A DNA stretch of 64,000 nucleotides from Gaeumannomyces sp. JS-464 (GCA_002197995.1 NGZR01000002.1:186001-250000), one strand, 5' to 3'. Counted from the stretch's first letter, positions 1 to 13,462 are shown. The notes: a model not told the origin generated them from the letters alone. A program made the numbers and translations.

Positions 1-692
1 GCGCTCGCTCAGCCCAGGAGAGTAATCGGGCTGCCACGGCGACCCAAGCGGTGGCGAGGAGGTCGTCCCGGCCGAGTGGGCGCCGGGCTGCAGGACAAAA
101 GGAAAGTAAAGGGCTGTCGGTGGACCAATGAGGCATCCAATCGCTGACCGACGTGGCTCGGCGAACACTGCGGTAGCAGCGGACATCATATGTAAGATGG
201 CCCAGGCACATGGCGCGTGCCAAGACGCGGTCGTTTGGACGACCCTGCTCTCCCTTTCCCGCACTGCAGACGGGGCTGCATGCACGGCCAAGGGAGCCAA
301 AGCGGGAAACAGCAGGCCGATAGGAGCGGAAGACGGCGAGAAGAACGGTTGCTGTCGATCAGATGGGCGCCGACACGACAGTACGGGTGTGCGGGTGGAA
401 AGAGAAGAGCCAGGGGAGCGAAACCAGGGAAACGCCCACGCGCCATTATCCACAGCCACCAGCCAGATTCCGACGGCGGCACGCCACACCGCCGCCACCC
501 CGCCTTTCCCGCCCTCGACTAGAGATGGGGCTGCAGATCCGGGAAGCAGGAACGGCAACAGGGCGATAAGACGAAGGCGTGGGGTCGGCCGTTGGAGGGC
601 TGCAGCAGGCGGTCTGCCAGATGCTGGGCTTGAATGGACACGATTCGGCGGCAGGCGCTAAAAGCACACATGCCCACTGGTTGGCGAGACAG

Positions 693-715
693 AAAAAAAA
701 AAAAAAAAAAAAAAA
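693..715. repeat. Poly-A run, 23 bases
   Basis: Uninterrupted A homopolymer in noncoding DNA. A second 23-base A-run lies at 4393-4415. Confidence 0.95.
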
Positions 716-3599
716 GTGGATGACGGGAAACTTTGTAGCACAACGGGCACCCGCAGCTCGGCCTGCTCGTGTCACGATGCGTGCCACCGCGCCCACATGC
801 CGTCGACCTCGTAGGGCGGGCGCTGGCGCCAACGGGACCGCTAACCCCTGGGGCTGGGCGCCGAGGCGGTGAGGAAGCAGGCGTTACAAACTCGCAAGGA
901 GTGGGTTCCAGACACGCGCACACACAAGGTAGGGCGGGCCGCGCATTCGAAGGGGGTGGCTGTCCGGACGGCGACGACGTAGGGAGACCACTGTACGGAG
1001 ATGGACGGAGTAAGGCGCGAGACAGGTTGCCGCTTGGAAATTGCGCGTCCCGGCGTGGGCGGGCGATCCGCCGATTCTCTGGTCTTCCCTCTGTCTCTGT
1101 CCCGACGGCTGCTTGCGTCGCATCCATCGATGGGCATGGCAACTTGTCATGTTCCGTCTCCATCCTCGCTCATACATCGCACAGCAGCGTCCACAACCAG
1201 GCAGGGCTGTTCGGGGCGGCCAGGGTTTTCCCAGCGCCGTCAAGAGTCAAGCTTTTTTGGGTCGATGACGAGGCAACAGGGCGCTGCTGGCGGTCGCTTC
1301 CCTGCTCTGCTGCTGCGACAAGGAGGGCCGTGTGCCGAGCACGTTTTGCAGCGGCAGACATGACGCCCGTTCCAGAAGAGCGCTTTCGCTTCTGGAACCG
1401 GCATCTTTCGCCCAGGCGCGGGCCCACCACGTCCGACGTGGTTCGTCAGGTCAAACTACCATGGATGGCCGGGCCAAAAGGACTGGAGGGCTGCTGGCAC
1501 GGTTGCCGGGATGGGACCCAGAAATCGGCAACAGCTCCGCCCCCCTGGCCTTTATTTGACACGGTCGGCGACAAGCGACTCCCACCATAGGGGTGGGATG
1601 GATGATGGCTCTGGAGCGACTGCAACGTCGCCTGGGCCCCTAGCCAAACGGAAAATTCCGTCCGCCACTGCCGTGAAAGACTGAAGCCACGGTCCTTCTC
1701 AGGCGGTGTCTTGCGAACGCGTGGCAGGAGACCGGCATCTCGCCGGCCCAGCCTGCGGCAGTCCCACTCCTATTGTCTCTGCTGGCGGCATTCTCGCCCT
1801 GTGTGTTTGTGTTATGTACGTGTGTGCGTGCGAGTGTGTGTGTGTCCCTTTTGCTGCACCGCCTCGTTTCGTCGAGGAGCCGAGACAATCCAGAGCGACT
1901 GTAGATGCCAGCCATCCATCCACCATACAGCCAGCGAGCCAGCCGCTACGTCATCCTGCCGAGCGGCCATGCCGAAGGGCTGGCAAGGAACAGGACAACG
2001 ACCGTCTGCTCTTCCAAGAAAGCACTTGCATCTGCAGTGCATACACGACCTGCCAAGGGATCAGAACAATCCCGTCGACTCGCCCAGCCTCCACAGGGCC
2101 AAGAACCTCATAGGCACGCAAACCCTTCTCCACGGCGTGAGTCGTGCGTCGCATGGGTCTGCGTCCCCGCTGCGTGGCAGGCAGGCGCCTCGCTTCCTGA
2201 GCGGTCGTTCCTGTCAAAGCAGGTTGTGAACTGAACATGCCGATGCGCTTCCCCATCCGCACAGTGACCTGCCTACCTGCCTGGTATGCACACAGCCAAG
2301 TGACCCGCAAACCCAGCACCAACCTTGCACTGCAATGGAGGTCGGTACCCAGTCGGCAGGCGTGGAGGAGACGAGCCATCCTGCTGCTTGGTGTCGTCCC
2401 CGGGTCCGCAATCTGACCCTTCCTAAATAACCCGTCGCTTACATATGTACATACGACTCGCTCATTGTCACGCGCCCATGGGAGCGCGGGCTCTCCCACG
2501 TATGGCAATCTCGAGTGTTGCATTTCGCGAGACAACCCATCGAGTGTCGCTTGCCTCCCGATTAGGTAGGCCAGCCCGCCGAGCTCCACACAATAAGCGA
2601 CTCTCAGCCCCTTTTTTCCCCTATCCGAACAGCGTTGAAGGGGTGGGCAAAAATTGAACGCCCTATTTTCCTTGGCACAGCGTCATAGGACGGCACGCGG
2701 AGACCAGGGCCCATAAGGGGAGGGAAAAAAAAAAGAAAAAAAAAAAACACTGGCAGAAAAACCTGGAGCAGCAGCATTCCGCCATTGGCGCGCGCCCTAG
2801 AACAATAGCATTTCGCATAACAATAACAATGTCGGCTGTGCTAACACCTACGTGCTTCGCCGAGTCAAAGCCAGGATGTAATCTGCCCGTCTCTCGAGGA
2901 TTTGTGGTATGGCTGTCACTAGGCTGCATACCCGCTTCGACCAACTGTCGACGCACGACGTGCAATGCGCCGGCTTGGCTGCCGAGGCACAGCTATGGCT
3001 CGACTGAACGCGCGGCTGTGTGGGGTCGAGTGTTCCGCGCATCAGGATGTGTGATGATAGGTAGTCGTCTGGATATTAGACCTAGATGCCGTGCGCGAGG
3101 CAGCCCGAAACCAACACACGCCGCAGTTGCGAGTAAAGATATCCAAACCTCGAGCCGAGAACTCCATCAAGAAAAGCACCCCTACCCATCCACCCACCAC
3201 GTGAAACAGACCCAGGCTTTTGGTGGTGGGTGGCAGGCAGCCTCGGAGGGAGGGAACAAGGACTGGCCGTAGGGCTGAGCGAGTTCGGGCGGTTGTTGGA
3301 TCGACTGCCGTGTCTTTCGCTGACCTAAACCTCCTGAGGGCGCACGCCGGGCCCGAGAGTCTCCGGCAGGGCCTACCCAGCTAGCGCTGACAGACGCGGG
3401 CGAGCGGTCTGCTCGGTGTTCCATAGCTCGTCTTGGCAGTGTATCGCCGCCGCTGGGCCGGCTTAGTGAGGGCCCTTGCTCGGTGGCAGAGCCGGAACCA
3501 TGCCGCCGACGATGTGGAATAATAGTTTGATAAAAGGCCAACATCACGATTACTCACCCTGCAACCCTGGCTGGGCACGGAAGTTGGGCAACGCCTGGT

Positions 3600-3619
3600 G
3601 GGGGGGGGGGGGGGGGGGG
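3600..3619. repeat. Poly-G run, 20 bases
   Basis: Uninterrupted G homopolymer, able to form a G-quadruplex. True length is uncertain because such runs are hard to sequence. Confidence 0.9.
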
Positions 3620-5300
3620 ATATCTCGTAAATCCTGAGGACAACAGCAGGCGGATGACGAGTCGGAACAAGGGCTCTTCCACAGCACCGCGTGCGTACGA
3701 CGTACAATATGCAAGGGTTTTTCTTTCAAGCAACCAACCGGAAAGTGGGCGGCTGAACAAACGGGGGCCGATCCTCCAGCGGGCTGAACTCGTGCGACAA
3801 ACAGGCCGCTGCTGGCGTAACATGTGTTCGTGGTCTTAACCCATCCGGCAAGCAGTAGCCAAAATCCCAACCTTGTAGGGCAAAGTCGGCGAGCATGGCG
3901 GGGCGAACGACACAATGGATGGAGGGGCTCCCCCACCACAAAAAAAAAAAAACCGAGACTGTAAAAAAAAGCGACTCCAGCCCGACATCTTTTTTCTTTT
4001 ATTTTCCCAAGGATTTAAGCGAAAAATAAAACATCTAAACTAGTTATACAATACTATCAGCGGTATATTAATTAAATCCGCACCTTTCCGTGCAAAAAAG
4101 GTGTCGTCTTACCTTTTTTTCCCCACGTTGTTCGTTATCGTCAATATACCCGACAGGTGTACTTGGGGTTGCAGTCTCGTTTTTTTTTTTTGTTGTGGGC
4201 GAGAGGGGTAGTGACGCTAAAGGAGAGGAGAAAGAGAGAAACCGAACCGATGGGGAACGAGCGTGGACCAATAAAGCCTTTGAAACATGCAGGTGAACAC
4301 TTGGATGCCACTAAATTTCCGTTGGCAAAATCGATCGCACGGTACTGGGCTGGGGCAATGCGGGCATCTGAGGAGGAAAAGCAAGGAAAAGGAAAAAAAA
4401 AAAAAAAAAAAAAAACGGGTGTGCCCAACGCAAGCGGTGCAAGTTGTGCAGACTGGTGGGGTAGCTGACAAACTCGAGTCTGGCTGCTCTCTGGCTTTCA
4501 CACTCTCGGGGCTCTTTAGCTTACTACACCGTCGTACAAGACCGTCCAAAGGTGGTCGCACTCGGCGCTAATCTGATCGTCTCTGGACACATCAGCGATC
4601 TATCTGCGCCAAGGCCCGGTCGCCACGCCCAACCAGGGCAGGGACAGGCGCGCTGCAGGCGAGTGTGCGTGGAGCCAGAAAATCACGAGGGTGCGAGGGA
4701 ACGGGTGCCGCTGGGCAATGCTACCGTATAGCACCGTCTGGTTTGGATCAAGATCGCCAACTGTCGCCTGGGCCGTTCCAGGATCCCAGCAGGGCAGCAC
4801 TGTCATCTGCATATCCGGATTGCAAGCTTGGGGGTAGGTATTGGCCAGCCGCCACCAGTCGCCAGTCGCAGCCGCAGTGTCGATCTGATAAAGACGCGCA
4901 CGAACCGCCACCGGATCGTGTCTGGCCTTGATGGCGGGCCAGCGGGCAGCCGGCGGGAGGCCCAGGCCAGATGACTTGACAGAGGACTGGCGAGCCATGC
5001 CATGGCGACACCTCCCATCCGAGTCAGCCGCCCGTGTTTTTGATTCGGCTCGAATCAAGACTTTCGCCCCAGAGGCCCAGAGGAGGGAGCGATGAAAGCT
5101 GCGAGGGCACATATGCAGGGCGTCGTGTCCCTCGCAGGCAAAGGCGGCCGGGAGTCCGATCTCTTCTCTCACCGACGTCAGCAGCGGGCTAGCGGCCCAA
5201 ACGGCACACTTTCCCTGCTGACAAGTTGATGACAGAAGCCCTAGCCTTGCCCGGGCGCATACTACCAGACAAACGCTACTATGTTAGGGGCCTCGGGGCC

Positions 5301-8300
5301 TGCTCTAAGGTGTGAGGGTGTATACAACCGGCCGGGCAATTCGGCCCAAGGCGGCAGCAGCAATGAGCACCAACAGCGCCCCACAGCACAATCACGAAGT
5401 GGTCCTTATGCTGGTCCTTTTGCGTCGCCGGCCAGGGTGGGCAGTCGTGGTCCCTGGGCTGCGAACGCCGGCGAGGTGGGTGGGGACAGGGCGGGGAATA
5501 AGGTTCAGCCTTGAACCGCAGGCATGGGAGTGAATAGCGGCTTGTGGAAGGAACAGGAAAGGAGCGGCAGAAAAGAGGTCGCGGCCGCTGGCGTGTCTTG
5601 CCCGGTACTCTTTGTCTAGGTAGGCAGGTAGGTACTCTCAACCACGAAATTACTGCCTCGGGCCTTGTGACTTTTGGCTGTGCCTCCCAGCTGGAAACTG
5701 CCGTTGGCCCCACCCAGAGAATGCGTGGGTTCCGGCGAGTTTCCAGAAGGGGCTGCCTGTTGCTGCCTCAAGGGAGGAGCACCTTCCCCGCCGCCCAAGG
5801 GGCAGGCAGGACCAAGGAGGGACCCCTCCTCGGCTTCGGCACACACCCCTCCCACCCCTGTCTGCGCTCAATGGCTTTTTCTTGCCCTACCCGCCGTTTG
5901 AGACGGCAGGGGTGTGGGAAAGCCAAGGGGAAAGACTGTCCACCCAGCCCACGACAACGACAGGCCACGGTGCACCGCACCGTGGCCTGCGGACGGCTGG
6001 GAAATGGCGGGAAAGTGGGGAGATGGAGCCCACACACCACACCAGTCACCACACCGCAACCCTGCTGGCCACCACTGACCGTGGGATGCGTCGGTCCAGT
6101 GAGCACACAAGATCCAGGCCGCCCCCCGGCGGCCACACGAGGCACGGCTCCGTGGCCTGCGCCGTTGAGGAGACGGGGTCCGGCTGTTTCTGTGCTGAGA
6201 TCACCACTCTGGTCTGATCTGACCTGACGGGCTGACCTGCTGGCCGAGTAAACAAGACGTTTGAGGCGTCGGTCGCTGCAAGCGTGCTGCAAAGGCGTGG
6301 TTGAATACATAAATACAATTACTACTGCCGGGCTCCCGATCCATTTTTATCCCACGCCTTTGCTTCTGTCTGTGTCCCTTTTCCCTTCTCACCGTTCCCA
6401 CGCGCCACCGCCCGATCCGTCCCTTCTTTTCGCCTTCCCCTTGAACCCTTTTGGCCGGACTCGCTGTCAGCCCTACAGCCAATTCTTTTCATTCAGTGTC
6501 TGCCAACGTGCCGACGTGCGAACCTCCTTGGCCAATTACTTTTTGGATTCCTCGACATTGGCTCCAGCCCGCAGCAGAAATCCGCAGCAGATAAAGGGGA
6601 AAAAGAAAAGCAGCAAAATAACGGGCCCGACGGAACTCCAGCCAGGTGAGCGAGCGGGAGGGTCTTGTCGCTCGCTCGCTTGCGCGCTGTTCCACCGCCG
6701 GCACCAGCTAGCACCGACCCCGACCGAGCGACCCAGAGACAGGGGTGCGGTAGGGCCTTACTGTGCGCAGTAGGGCTGAACTTCATCCGTCGTCACCCCA
6801 TCCGCGACGAAGTGGCGAAAAAAGGGATAAAAAAGAAAAAAAAGAAAACAAAACCGGAGGCGACATTTCTCAGCCCACCATCCGAACTCGGCGCAGGACA
6901 AGACATTTATTGGCGACGGAGACGGAGACGACTCCGACTGGATTGGCTTGGGAAAAAGGCCTCCTCGCATCCCCGCTGCAGGGATTGGAGATTTCTGGTC
7001 GTCGTTCCTTTCCTTATTTCCCCTGGCGCGCGTCCGGGTGCTGGGGGAGCTGCTCCCAGTCCCTTGTCTCTTGCTCGCCTTTCTGCCCCCTGTCGGCCTT
7101 CCCGTCCGTCCCGTCTGGCGTGCACCCGCGACGGCGGACCGTTTGTTTTGCAGTCGGACGACACGAGGTACGTTTCGTCTCTTACTACTGCCGATGCTCG
7201 TCACAGAGGAGTGGCGAATGGCTCTGGCTCCTCTGCACTCTTGCTCGCTCCTTCCCTCGTGTCCCTCGCACTTTTCTCTTCGCGCATCTGCGCGGGGGCC
7301 AGCAGGTCAATCCACTGCCAGGGCATCAGGACGGATCCTCCCAATTCTGCATATGCGGATCCAGCCCAGGGTTTTAATCTTGCTTGCGGCCACTGTTGCG
7401 ACAATGTCCCCTCCGCTGGGCTGGGAGGCTTGCCCAGAGTGTGGTACCTCAGTGGGCTGCCTCGCTTCTGGCTTGCCCCCTTGTTCGCTTGGCTCTGCTG
7501 GTTTTGCCCTGAAAACCCGCTGCGCCGGCCCCGCTAGAGGACCCTCCTCCACCCAGCCAGTGCATCCTGTCAATGCCTTGATCAGACCGTCCGCCTGCTG
7601 TTTCCGCATTAAACGGCCGCTGTGCACCACTCGATTGGTCCTAATTATTAACATTGAGCCTAGCCGCACGCTTTCTCGCGCGCGCCAGCGACCGATCACT
7701 CACTCCGCCAGACGCTCCAGCCAGCCAGCCAGCCAGCCAAGATTAGGTACTGGACACCAGACACGAGCTGTTCCACCCTCCAACTGCTTGCTGTCGCCGC
7801 CGCCACCACCACTCGTTGTCCTCGGCTGGCGTCTCGCCGTCCCGCATTTGCATCTGCGTCTGCGTCTGCGTCTGCGTCTGCCCGAGTCATCTTACCAGAC
7901 TTTCCCACAGCGCAACGTGCCTCCCAGCCACAGCCCAGCCCAGCTGCATTGCACCTTGGCTGCACTGCGCTGCGCTAAGCTGCGACTGCACGCTCTTTCG
8001 CACCACCACCTGGTTGACTCGACTCGACTCGACTAGCCCTCCGTTCTCGTCCCATCCCCGACGCCAGTCCCCTCCTGGCCTGTCCCGATCCTCCTCCTCG
8101 GGGCACCGAACTTAGGTTAATGACGCATCAGTCCTGTTTGCGCCGTGCCGTCTGTCGCCTCTCGCCCGCCAGTCCGTCTCTCCACTCTCGTAAGTGCCTT
8201 TGCTTGGGGTCCATTCGGGCTCGTCTCGGCCTTGCTCCCACCCCCTGTCCAGCTGGGCTGCGCGTGGTTGTGCTGTGCTCCGTGGCCGGGTGGCGAGTGC

Positions 8301-8706
8301 GCTGTGGTCCACCACCACCACAGCAGCAGCAGCAGCCCTATTCGGGTGCATGTTTTCCCAGATGCTGTTTGCCCTGCGGACACGACCAAGATCGAACAAA
8401 GGTGTCACCAACAGGCGCAGCACTGCCTAGGGACAATAGCTGGGACAGCACTATTGACTCTGCAAACCGCACTAGTAGGATCTAAAACCGCGCGCACGCG
8501 TGCACCCCTCAAAAGATTCGACCCTGTTTGCTAGGCCGAGGCACAGCAGCTAGATCGATAGAGTCCCCGAGAAGCGTCGCCAGCGGCGCGGTGGCCTTGA
8601 CCATCTTCCTCCTCCCCTGACCTCGACCGCCGCCCCTGACGTCTCCCTCGCCTCGTCCTTCGGCCCTCCTCCGCCCAACCCACCAGGGCCTCGTCCAATC
8701 GCAGAC
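5301..8706. other. Intergenic region and probable long promoter/leader of the C2H2 factor
   Basis: No gene is supportable. From about 6300 onward the plus strand becomes pyrimidine-rich and carries short tandem repeats (CAGC-type at 7714-7738, a TCTGCG hexamer array at about 7855-7882, GACTC units at 8016-8034), as is common in promoters and long 5' leaders of fungal regulatory genes. It abuts the start codon of the transcription factor at 8707. Open frames up to 362 codons exist (for example 6948-8036 plus) but are low-complexity Pro/Ser/Arg/Leu translations without motifs. A perfect hairpin at 5961-5989 is listed separately. Confidence 0.45.
5961..5989. repeat. Perfect inverted repeat, 13-base arms, 3-base loop
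   Basis: CAGGCCACGGTGC at 5961-5973 is followed by ACC and then by its exact reverse complement at 5977-5989. The stem is 13 bp without mismatch and GC-rich, so a stable cruciform or RNA hairpin is possible. No gene on either side makes it an obvious terminator, and no T-run follows. Confidence 0.9.
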
Positions 8707-10878
8707 ATGGAGATACCCTCGAGACATAGAAGCCCGCCGGGTGGCCTACCATCCATGCCTTCCATATTCATTGGTGGCAGCTCGCCTCCGCGCGGAGGGA
8801 GGCTTTGGCATGCCATCAAATAGACCCGGCTTCTCCAACTTCCCCGCCACTATCTACCTCAATACCAATGTCGATACCGAACAGCCGCAACTTTGACGAG
8901 CCGCCGCCGCCGCTTCCACCGCCGCGTTTCGTCCCCGTCGACGGTCCCACCGGAGACCATTCACCGTATCCCGAACCGTATACCCGCCACAACCCGTCCA
9001 TGTCGGCTGGCTCCGGCTATGGCAGCATGGACGAGAGCGTAAAGAGGGAGCCGGGCCGGTGGCCCCCGACCAAGCCGAGCGGGACGAGGGCTACGGTAGT
9101 TTGTCGTCAATGGCGTCTTCGAGGTATGTTGCGACTGTGGGCTCTGTGGTCGCGTTTGTAGACATAGCCTCGACTCCAGCACCGTACTTCCTGGAGCTAT
9201 CGCTATAATCTTTTGCTAACTGCCGCCTCCAGCCGGTCACAAAACTCGATCCCCTCTAGATTCGGCCCGCAAGCTGACAAATACCCCTGGAAGCCGTCTG
9301 TTGATGCCTACGACAACGCCCAGCTCAACAAGCTCAACTCTCACCGCAGTCTGAACAATCGCTCGCCCCACACAGCGGCCCCCCTTCGGCTCATCCCTTG
9401 GCGACAGCCTGCGGCACTCCACGACGCCTGCCCCGGAACGCCTGCAGATGCTCAAACCACTCTCGCTCCCGACCAGGACGAAGCAGCAGCCCATGCTCGA
9501 CTCACCTAGCAGGTTCACCGAGACGCCCTTGAACTCGGCCGCGTCGCCCCGAAGCGCCCCATTCACACCGTTAGACCACAGGTCGCCGATGGAAGGCGGC
9601 ATGGACTTCGAGCGGTCGCCTGTGCCGCGACCCAGGAGGACTGACAGCATGTCGGTGCCAGACGACGCGACGGTGTCGACACAAGGGAGCTACGAAATGC
9701 ATGCCGACGACACCGACTTTCCTATGGAGGAGACCACGCGGTTAAGGGGCTTCCACATCGACACGGCGGACCACCACAGCATACGGCCGAAGCGCAAAGC
9801 CTCGTCACCGCCTGGTGGGATGAGCCCTACAGCATACCGTCGTCCAACGACATGTTGAGGAGGCGCGAGGGTGGAGTATCACGGGGTCGCCTACCCGCGT
9901 CTCAGTGTGATACCACAGGGGTCATCAATGTCGTCGGCAGCGGGCGCAGCGGCTCGATGGTCTCGAACCTGTCCCTCCAAGTCAGCAGCCTGTCGAACCA
10001 GGGCATGTTCAACGGCGCCGGGCGGCTGTCTCCCGGGGGCATGAGCCCTGGGGGTTTGTCGCCGACCGAGCAGTCGTCGTGCGGATCTCCGTTTGGGACG
10101 CCCATGTCGCTGACGGCCTCGCCTCGCTCGTCGATATCACGGGCTACCCCGCACAACCGGACGCTTAGCGATCAAAAATCGGCGCCCCTGGCGTCACCCC
10201 GCAAACTGGCCGAGGTTCTGACCAAGACCAGCACCGCGGTATCCAAAATTAAGGGCTTTTACATGTGTGAATGTTGTCCCAAAAAGCCCAAGAGGTTTGA
10301 GACCAAGGAAGATTTGAGGTATGTCGGGACCCGGATACATGTCTATGAAGTATGGTTCACGCATCTAACTGTTTGCTCTCGCGCCGCTTCAGCGCTCACG
10401 AGCTCGAGAAGCAGTACGAGTGCTCCTCTGCGGCAACCGCTTCAAAAACAAGAACGAGCGGAGCGACACCAGAACAGCCTGCACGTGCGGCGCCACAGCT
10501 GGTCGTGTAGTGCGCTTTCGGGCTGGGACCGAACGTTCCCACGAGAGCACGGCGCAGCCTGGCCAGGCCGACGTCTGCGGGTACTGCGGCAAGGAGTTTG
10601 CCCGCAGCGGGCCCCCAGGGTCGGCGTCAAGCTCCTCGGGCGGTGCAGCGGCCGGCAACGCCTGGGTGGCCACGGAGCAGGACTGGGAGGAGCGGCACCG
10701 ACACCTTACGGACGCTCACAAGTACAGGGAGTGCAACGCGAGCAAGAAGTTCTACCGGGCAGACCACTTCCGGCAGCACCTCAAGCACAGCCACGCGGGC
10801 ACGAGCGGCAAGTGGACCAACATGCTCGAGAATGCATGCATGATCGAGGAGGAGCCGCCGGTGCCGATGGCGCGCTAA
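8707..10878 (+). CDS. C2H2 zinc-finger transcription factor (several apparent frameshifts)
   Basis: Likely nuclear DNA-binding regulator. The chosen start (8707, MEIPSRHRSPPGG) opens a Pro/Ser-rich N-terminal half with repeated GGMSP/GGLSP motifs. The C-terminus has C2H2-like units: CECCPKKPKRFETKEDL, a unit beginning YEC and CGNRFKNKNE, VCGYCGKEF with a distal HRHLTDAH, and YRECNASKKFYRADHFRQH with LKHSH, then the tail WTNMLENACMIEEE. Two introns fit GT-AG and keep phase: 9124-9232 and 10319-10392. The frame breaks near 8800, 8840, 9043, between 9400 and 9900, at 10424-10427 (one C short), 10456 (one G short) and 10538-10540 (one C extra). In each case protein-like sequence continues in the next frame. 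This finger arrangement recurs as a conserved Pezizomycotina regulator, but I cannot name the orthologue. Exact N-terminal frames are uncertain. Confidence 0.75.
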
Positions 10879-12088
10879 GGGTGGGAGAGTAATATTTCAG
10901 GAGCACATTTGGCAAAAAAGGATCTTACTACTGATGGAAAGCATACATTGTTTTGGGCGATCAGGGATGCAAACAAGCGAGCATGCTATCTCTTTGTATC
11001 TGCAGCATTTGCATAGGCCTAGCTTACCTGGTGTTTGTGGGAGGAGTGCAGGCCGAAGGACATGGGCGCTCAATCGTCGCATGGTGCCGGCCTCGATGGT
11101 GGTTGTGTCAATATGGATAATGCATCACGATCTGTGCCTTTACTCACTTTTCTAAACTGTATGTTCCTAGTTGTATTCTTCCCTCACGCAGGCACAGACC
11201 GCTTGCTCGCCAGGCTCCAGCTTTGTTCTAGGCTCCAGCGTCGACGGTTTTGAATTTGAACATTTGGCCTGGCCATGCCCGCCATCCCGATACTCGCTGA
11301 CGAACTAGCGGGGAGGGGGTGTGCTGGAAGGATTGCTGCAGGCAAACAGGCGTGAAAGCCGGTCATTGGCGGGCGGGCGATGCGACGCTGCGACGAGGGA
11401 TGGATGCATCGAAGCAGCACGACGTGTCCAGCGCACAGAGCACCAAGGCCTCCCACACTCGATGGGCTGCAGACAGACATATATGGATGGACTGGTGGGA
11501 TGGCGTCGCATGCAAGGCCATCAAGGCCACACCTCGACAGGCAGGAACATGCATCGCGGCATTCCGCTTCTGGAAATCTTTGGTCCCACGGGGCCATGCA
11601 AGACCAGCGGCATGCAATGACAGCCCGCGCCGTTAAATTAGAAAGTCACACTCGTCCATTTCCCATTTCAACCGCTGCAGGCGGGCCTCTGTAAAAGGGA
11701 GTGCGCATGCACCCAAGCGCTGGCGATAGGGTGGATGGCTGCCGATTGAGCCGAGTGTGGCGCGAGGGCCATGCGACAATCACCTGGTTTCTGCCTGTCT
11801 TGAAGATCTCGGCTCGTCCAATGTGTCGATGGCAAGCCCAGCCCTATAAGAGACAAAAATGTGGATTTCTACAAATGTCCGCGTGGCTGGCAAGGAGGGG
11901 AAAGAAACTGAGGCGGCAGGCAGGCATCGCGTCCAAAAATGGCTGGGACCAATCGGACTCTAAAATGTGGAGACCCTCGGACCCAGCCTGTACCCCGCGG
12001 TGGAAGCCGCCCCCACCAAAATTTGCTGGCAGCTGGAGCAGCTCGAAGGTGGTCGCGAAAATCTAGACGTAGAACAAGACAGCCCGAC
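10879..12088. other. Intergenic region, no gene seen
   Basis: Downstream of the C2H2 factor and upstream of YVH1. Overlapping frames at 11184-11640 are open on both strands but have no motif and look like chance. The terminator of one gene and the promoter of the next must lie here, but no sharp TATA box or polyadenylation signal decides their position. Confidence 0.5.
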
Positions 12089-13462
12089 ATGGCCCTTTCT
12101 CGCATCAACGGCGATGAGAACCTCTACGTCAGCGGGTAAGCCCCCGCCAGCAAGTCCAGCCCTGTCATGTTCAGCTGTCTAACCAGGCCCCGCCCTTGGC
12201 CCGCGCCCGCCGCAGCGTCTTCGCGCTTCGCAAGGCACAGACGCTGCACGACCACGGCATCACCCACGTCCTGTCCGTCATCGACTATTCACTCGACAAA
12301 GCCGACGGTCTCGGCGGCCGCTTCGAGCACCTGAGCATCGACATCAACGACGAGGAAGATGCCGACCTGTTCGTGCACTTCCCGCGCATGGTGCGCTTCA
12401 TCGAGGCGGGCCTGAACCCTGGCTCCAACCTCCTGGACGCCCGAGAAGCGCCCAGCGCGTCCAGCCATATCGCCCAGGACGGCAGAGACGCCGACGCCAT
12501 CACGCCGGCCCCGCCGCCCCCACGGACGGCCGACGCGCACACCCCACTCCCCCAGACGCGGCAGACAAGCCGCCCGGCGGCGTGCTGGTTCATTGTGCCA
12601 TGGGCAAGTCGCGCTCCGTCACGGCGGTGCTGGCCTACCTGCTGTGGAAACACCCGTCGCGGTTCGGCGCGACCGACCGGCGCAACCCGGACCGCGAGGC
12701 CACCGCGCGCGCCGCCGTGGCCGGGGCGCTGCGCTGGGTCCGCGCGACGCGCGCCATGGCCGAGCCCAACGCCGGCTTCGCGCGCCAGCTCGAGATGTGG
12801 TGGGGCATGGGCGCGCCCGCATCCTCTGACGACGCCGTCGAGCGCCACCCAGTCTACCAGCGCTGGCTGTACCGGCGCGAGTCGAGGAGAGCGCGCGCGT
12901 CGGCCGCGCCCCGGACTGGATCCGGTTTGAGGACGAGGTACAGCCTGATGAGGAGGAGGAGCATGCGGCGGCGCTGCAGGGATCGGCAGCAGCAGCAGCA
13001 GCAGGAACGCCGGCGGACCGAGGGCGCGAGAAGAGCCTCGAGGTGCGCTGCAAAAAGTGCCGGCGCGTGCTGACGACGGGCCGGTTTGTCATCCCACACG
13101 TCCAGCGGCGGCCCACCGGCTACGCGGCGCAGGTCGCGTGCCCGCACGTCTTTATCGAGCCGCTGTCCTGGATGCGGCCCGTGCTGGAGACGGGCGAGCT
13201 AGAGGGCCGCCTGGTCTGCCCGAGCCCAAAGTGCGGCGCCTCCATCGGGAGGTACGCCTGGCAGGGCTTCAAGTGCAGCTGCGACGAGTGGGTCTGCCCG
13301 GCCTTCTCGCTGCAGAAGAGCAAGGTGGACGAGGTGGCAGTCGCGCCAGCTGGCAACCACCCGCCCAACGGGGTCGACAAGGGCGCCGGCGGCCGAGCGG
13401 CGGACCCGAGGGCAGCTCTCGGGATCCGCATGCCACCGTCTCTCCGCAAGGAGAACCTCTGA
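12089..13462 (+). CDS. YVH1: Dual-specificity phosphatase Yvh1 (DUSP12 type)
   Basis: Tyrosine/dual-specificity phosphatase that in yeast acts in 60S ribosome maturation (release of Mrt4) and in vegetative growth. The N-terminal phosphatase domain includes HVLSVIDYSLD and the catalytic loop VHCAMGKSRS (C-x5-R). The C-terminal zinc-binding domain typical of Yvh1 runs from VRCKKCRRVLTTGRFVIPH through CPHVFIEPLSWM, LVCPSPKCGASIGRYAWQG and FKCSCDEWVCPAF. Exon 1 is 12089-12135. The intron appears to be 12136-12186, but the phases of the two exons do not match by one base. Further single-base breaks lie at about 12520-12560 and at 12879-12883 (GAG/TCG, one G short). The region around 12990 encodes a run of Ala or Gln depending on frame. 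The family assignment is firm; the exact splice and frames are not. Confidence 0.88.

Larger units (their letters stand above)
1..5300. other. Intergenic region without a supportable gene
   Basis: No open frame here shows a recognisable domain, a splice pattern or homologue-like sequence. The frames that stay open do so because the DNA is GC-rich. The longest, 4600-5172 on the minus strand (190 codons), has some protein-like composition in its second half but no motif I recognise. The stretch holds long homopolymers (23 A at 693-715, 20 G at 3600-3619, 23 A at 4393-4415) and an AT-rich patch at about 3940-4200. I read it as intergenic, perhaps with lineage-specific or decayed sequence. Confidence 0.5.

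Noticed and set aside
4600..5172. 190-codon minus-strand open frame
   Set aside because: Some protein-like composition, but no motif, start context or splice support. GC-rich noncoding DNA here yields several frames of this length.
6948..8036. 362-codon plus-strand open frame
   Set aside because: Low-complexity Pro/Ser/Arg/Leu translation of pyrimidine-rich leader DNA with simple repeats; no domain.
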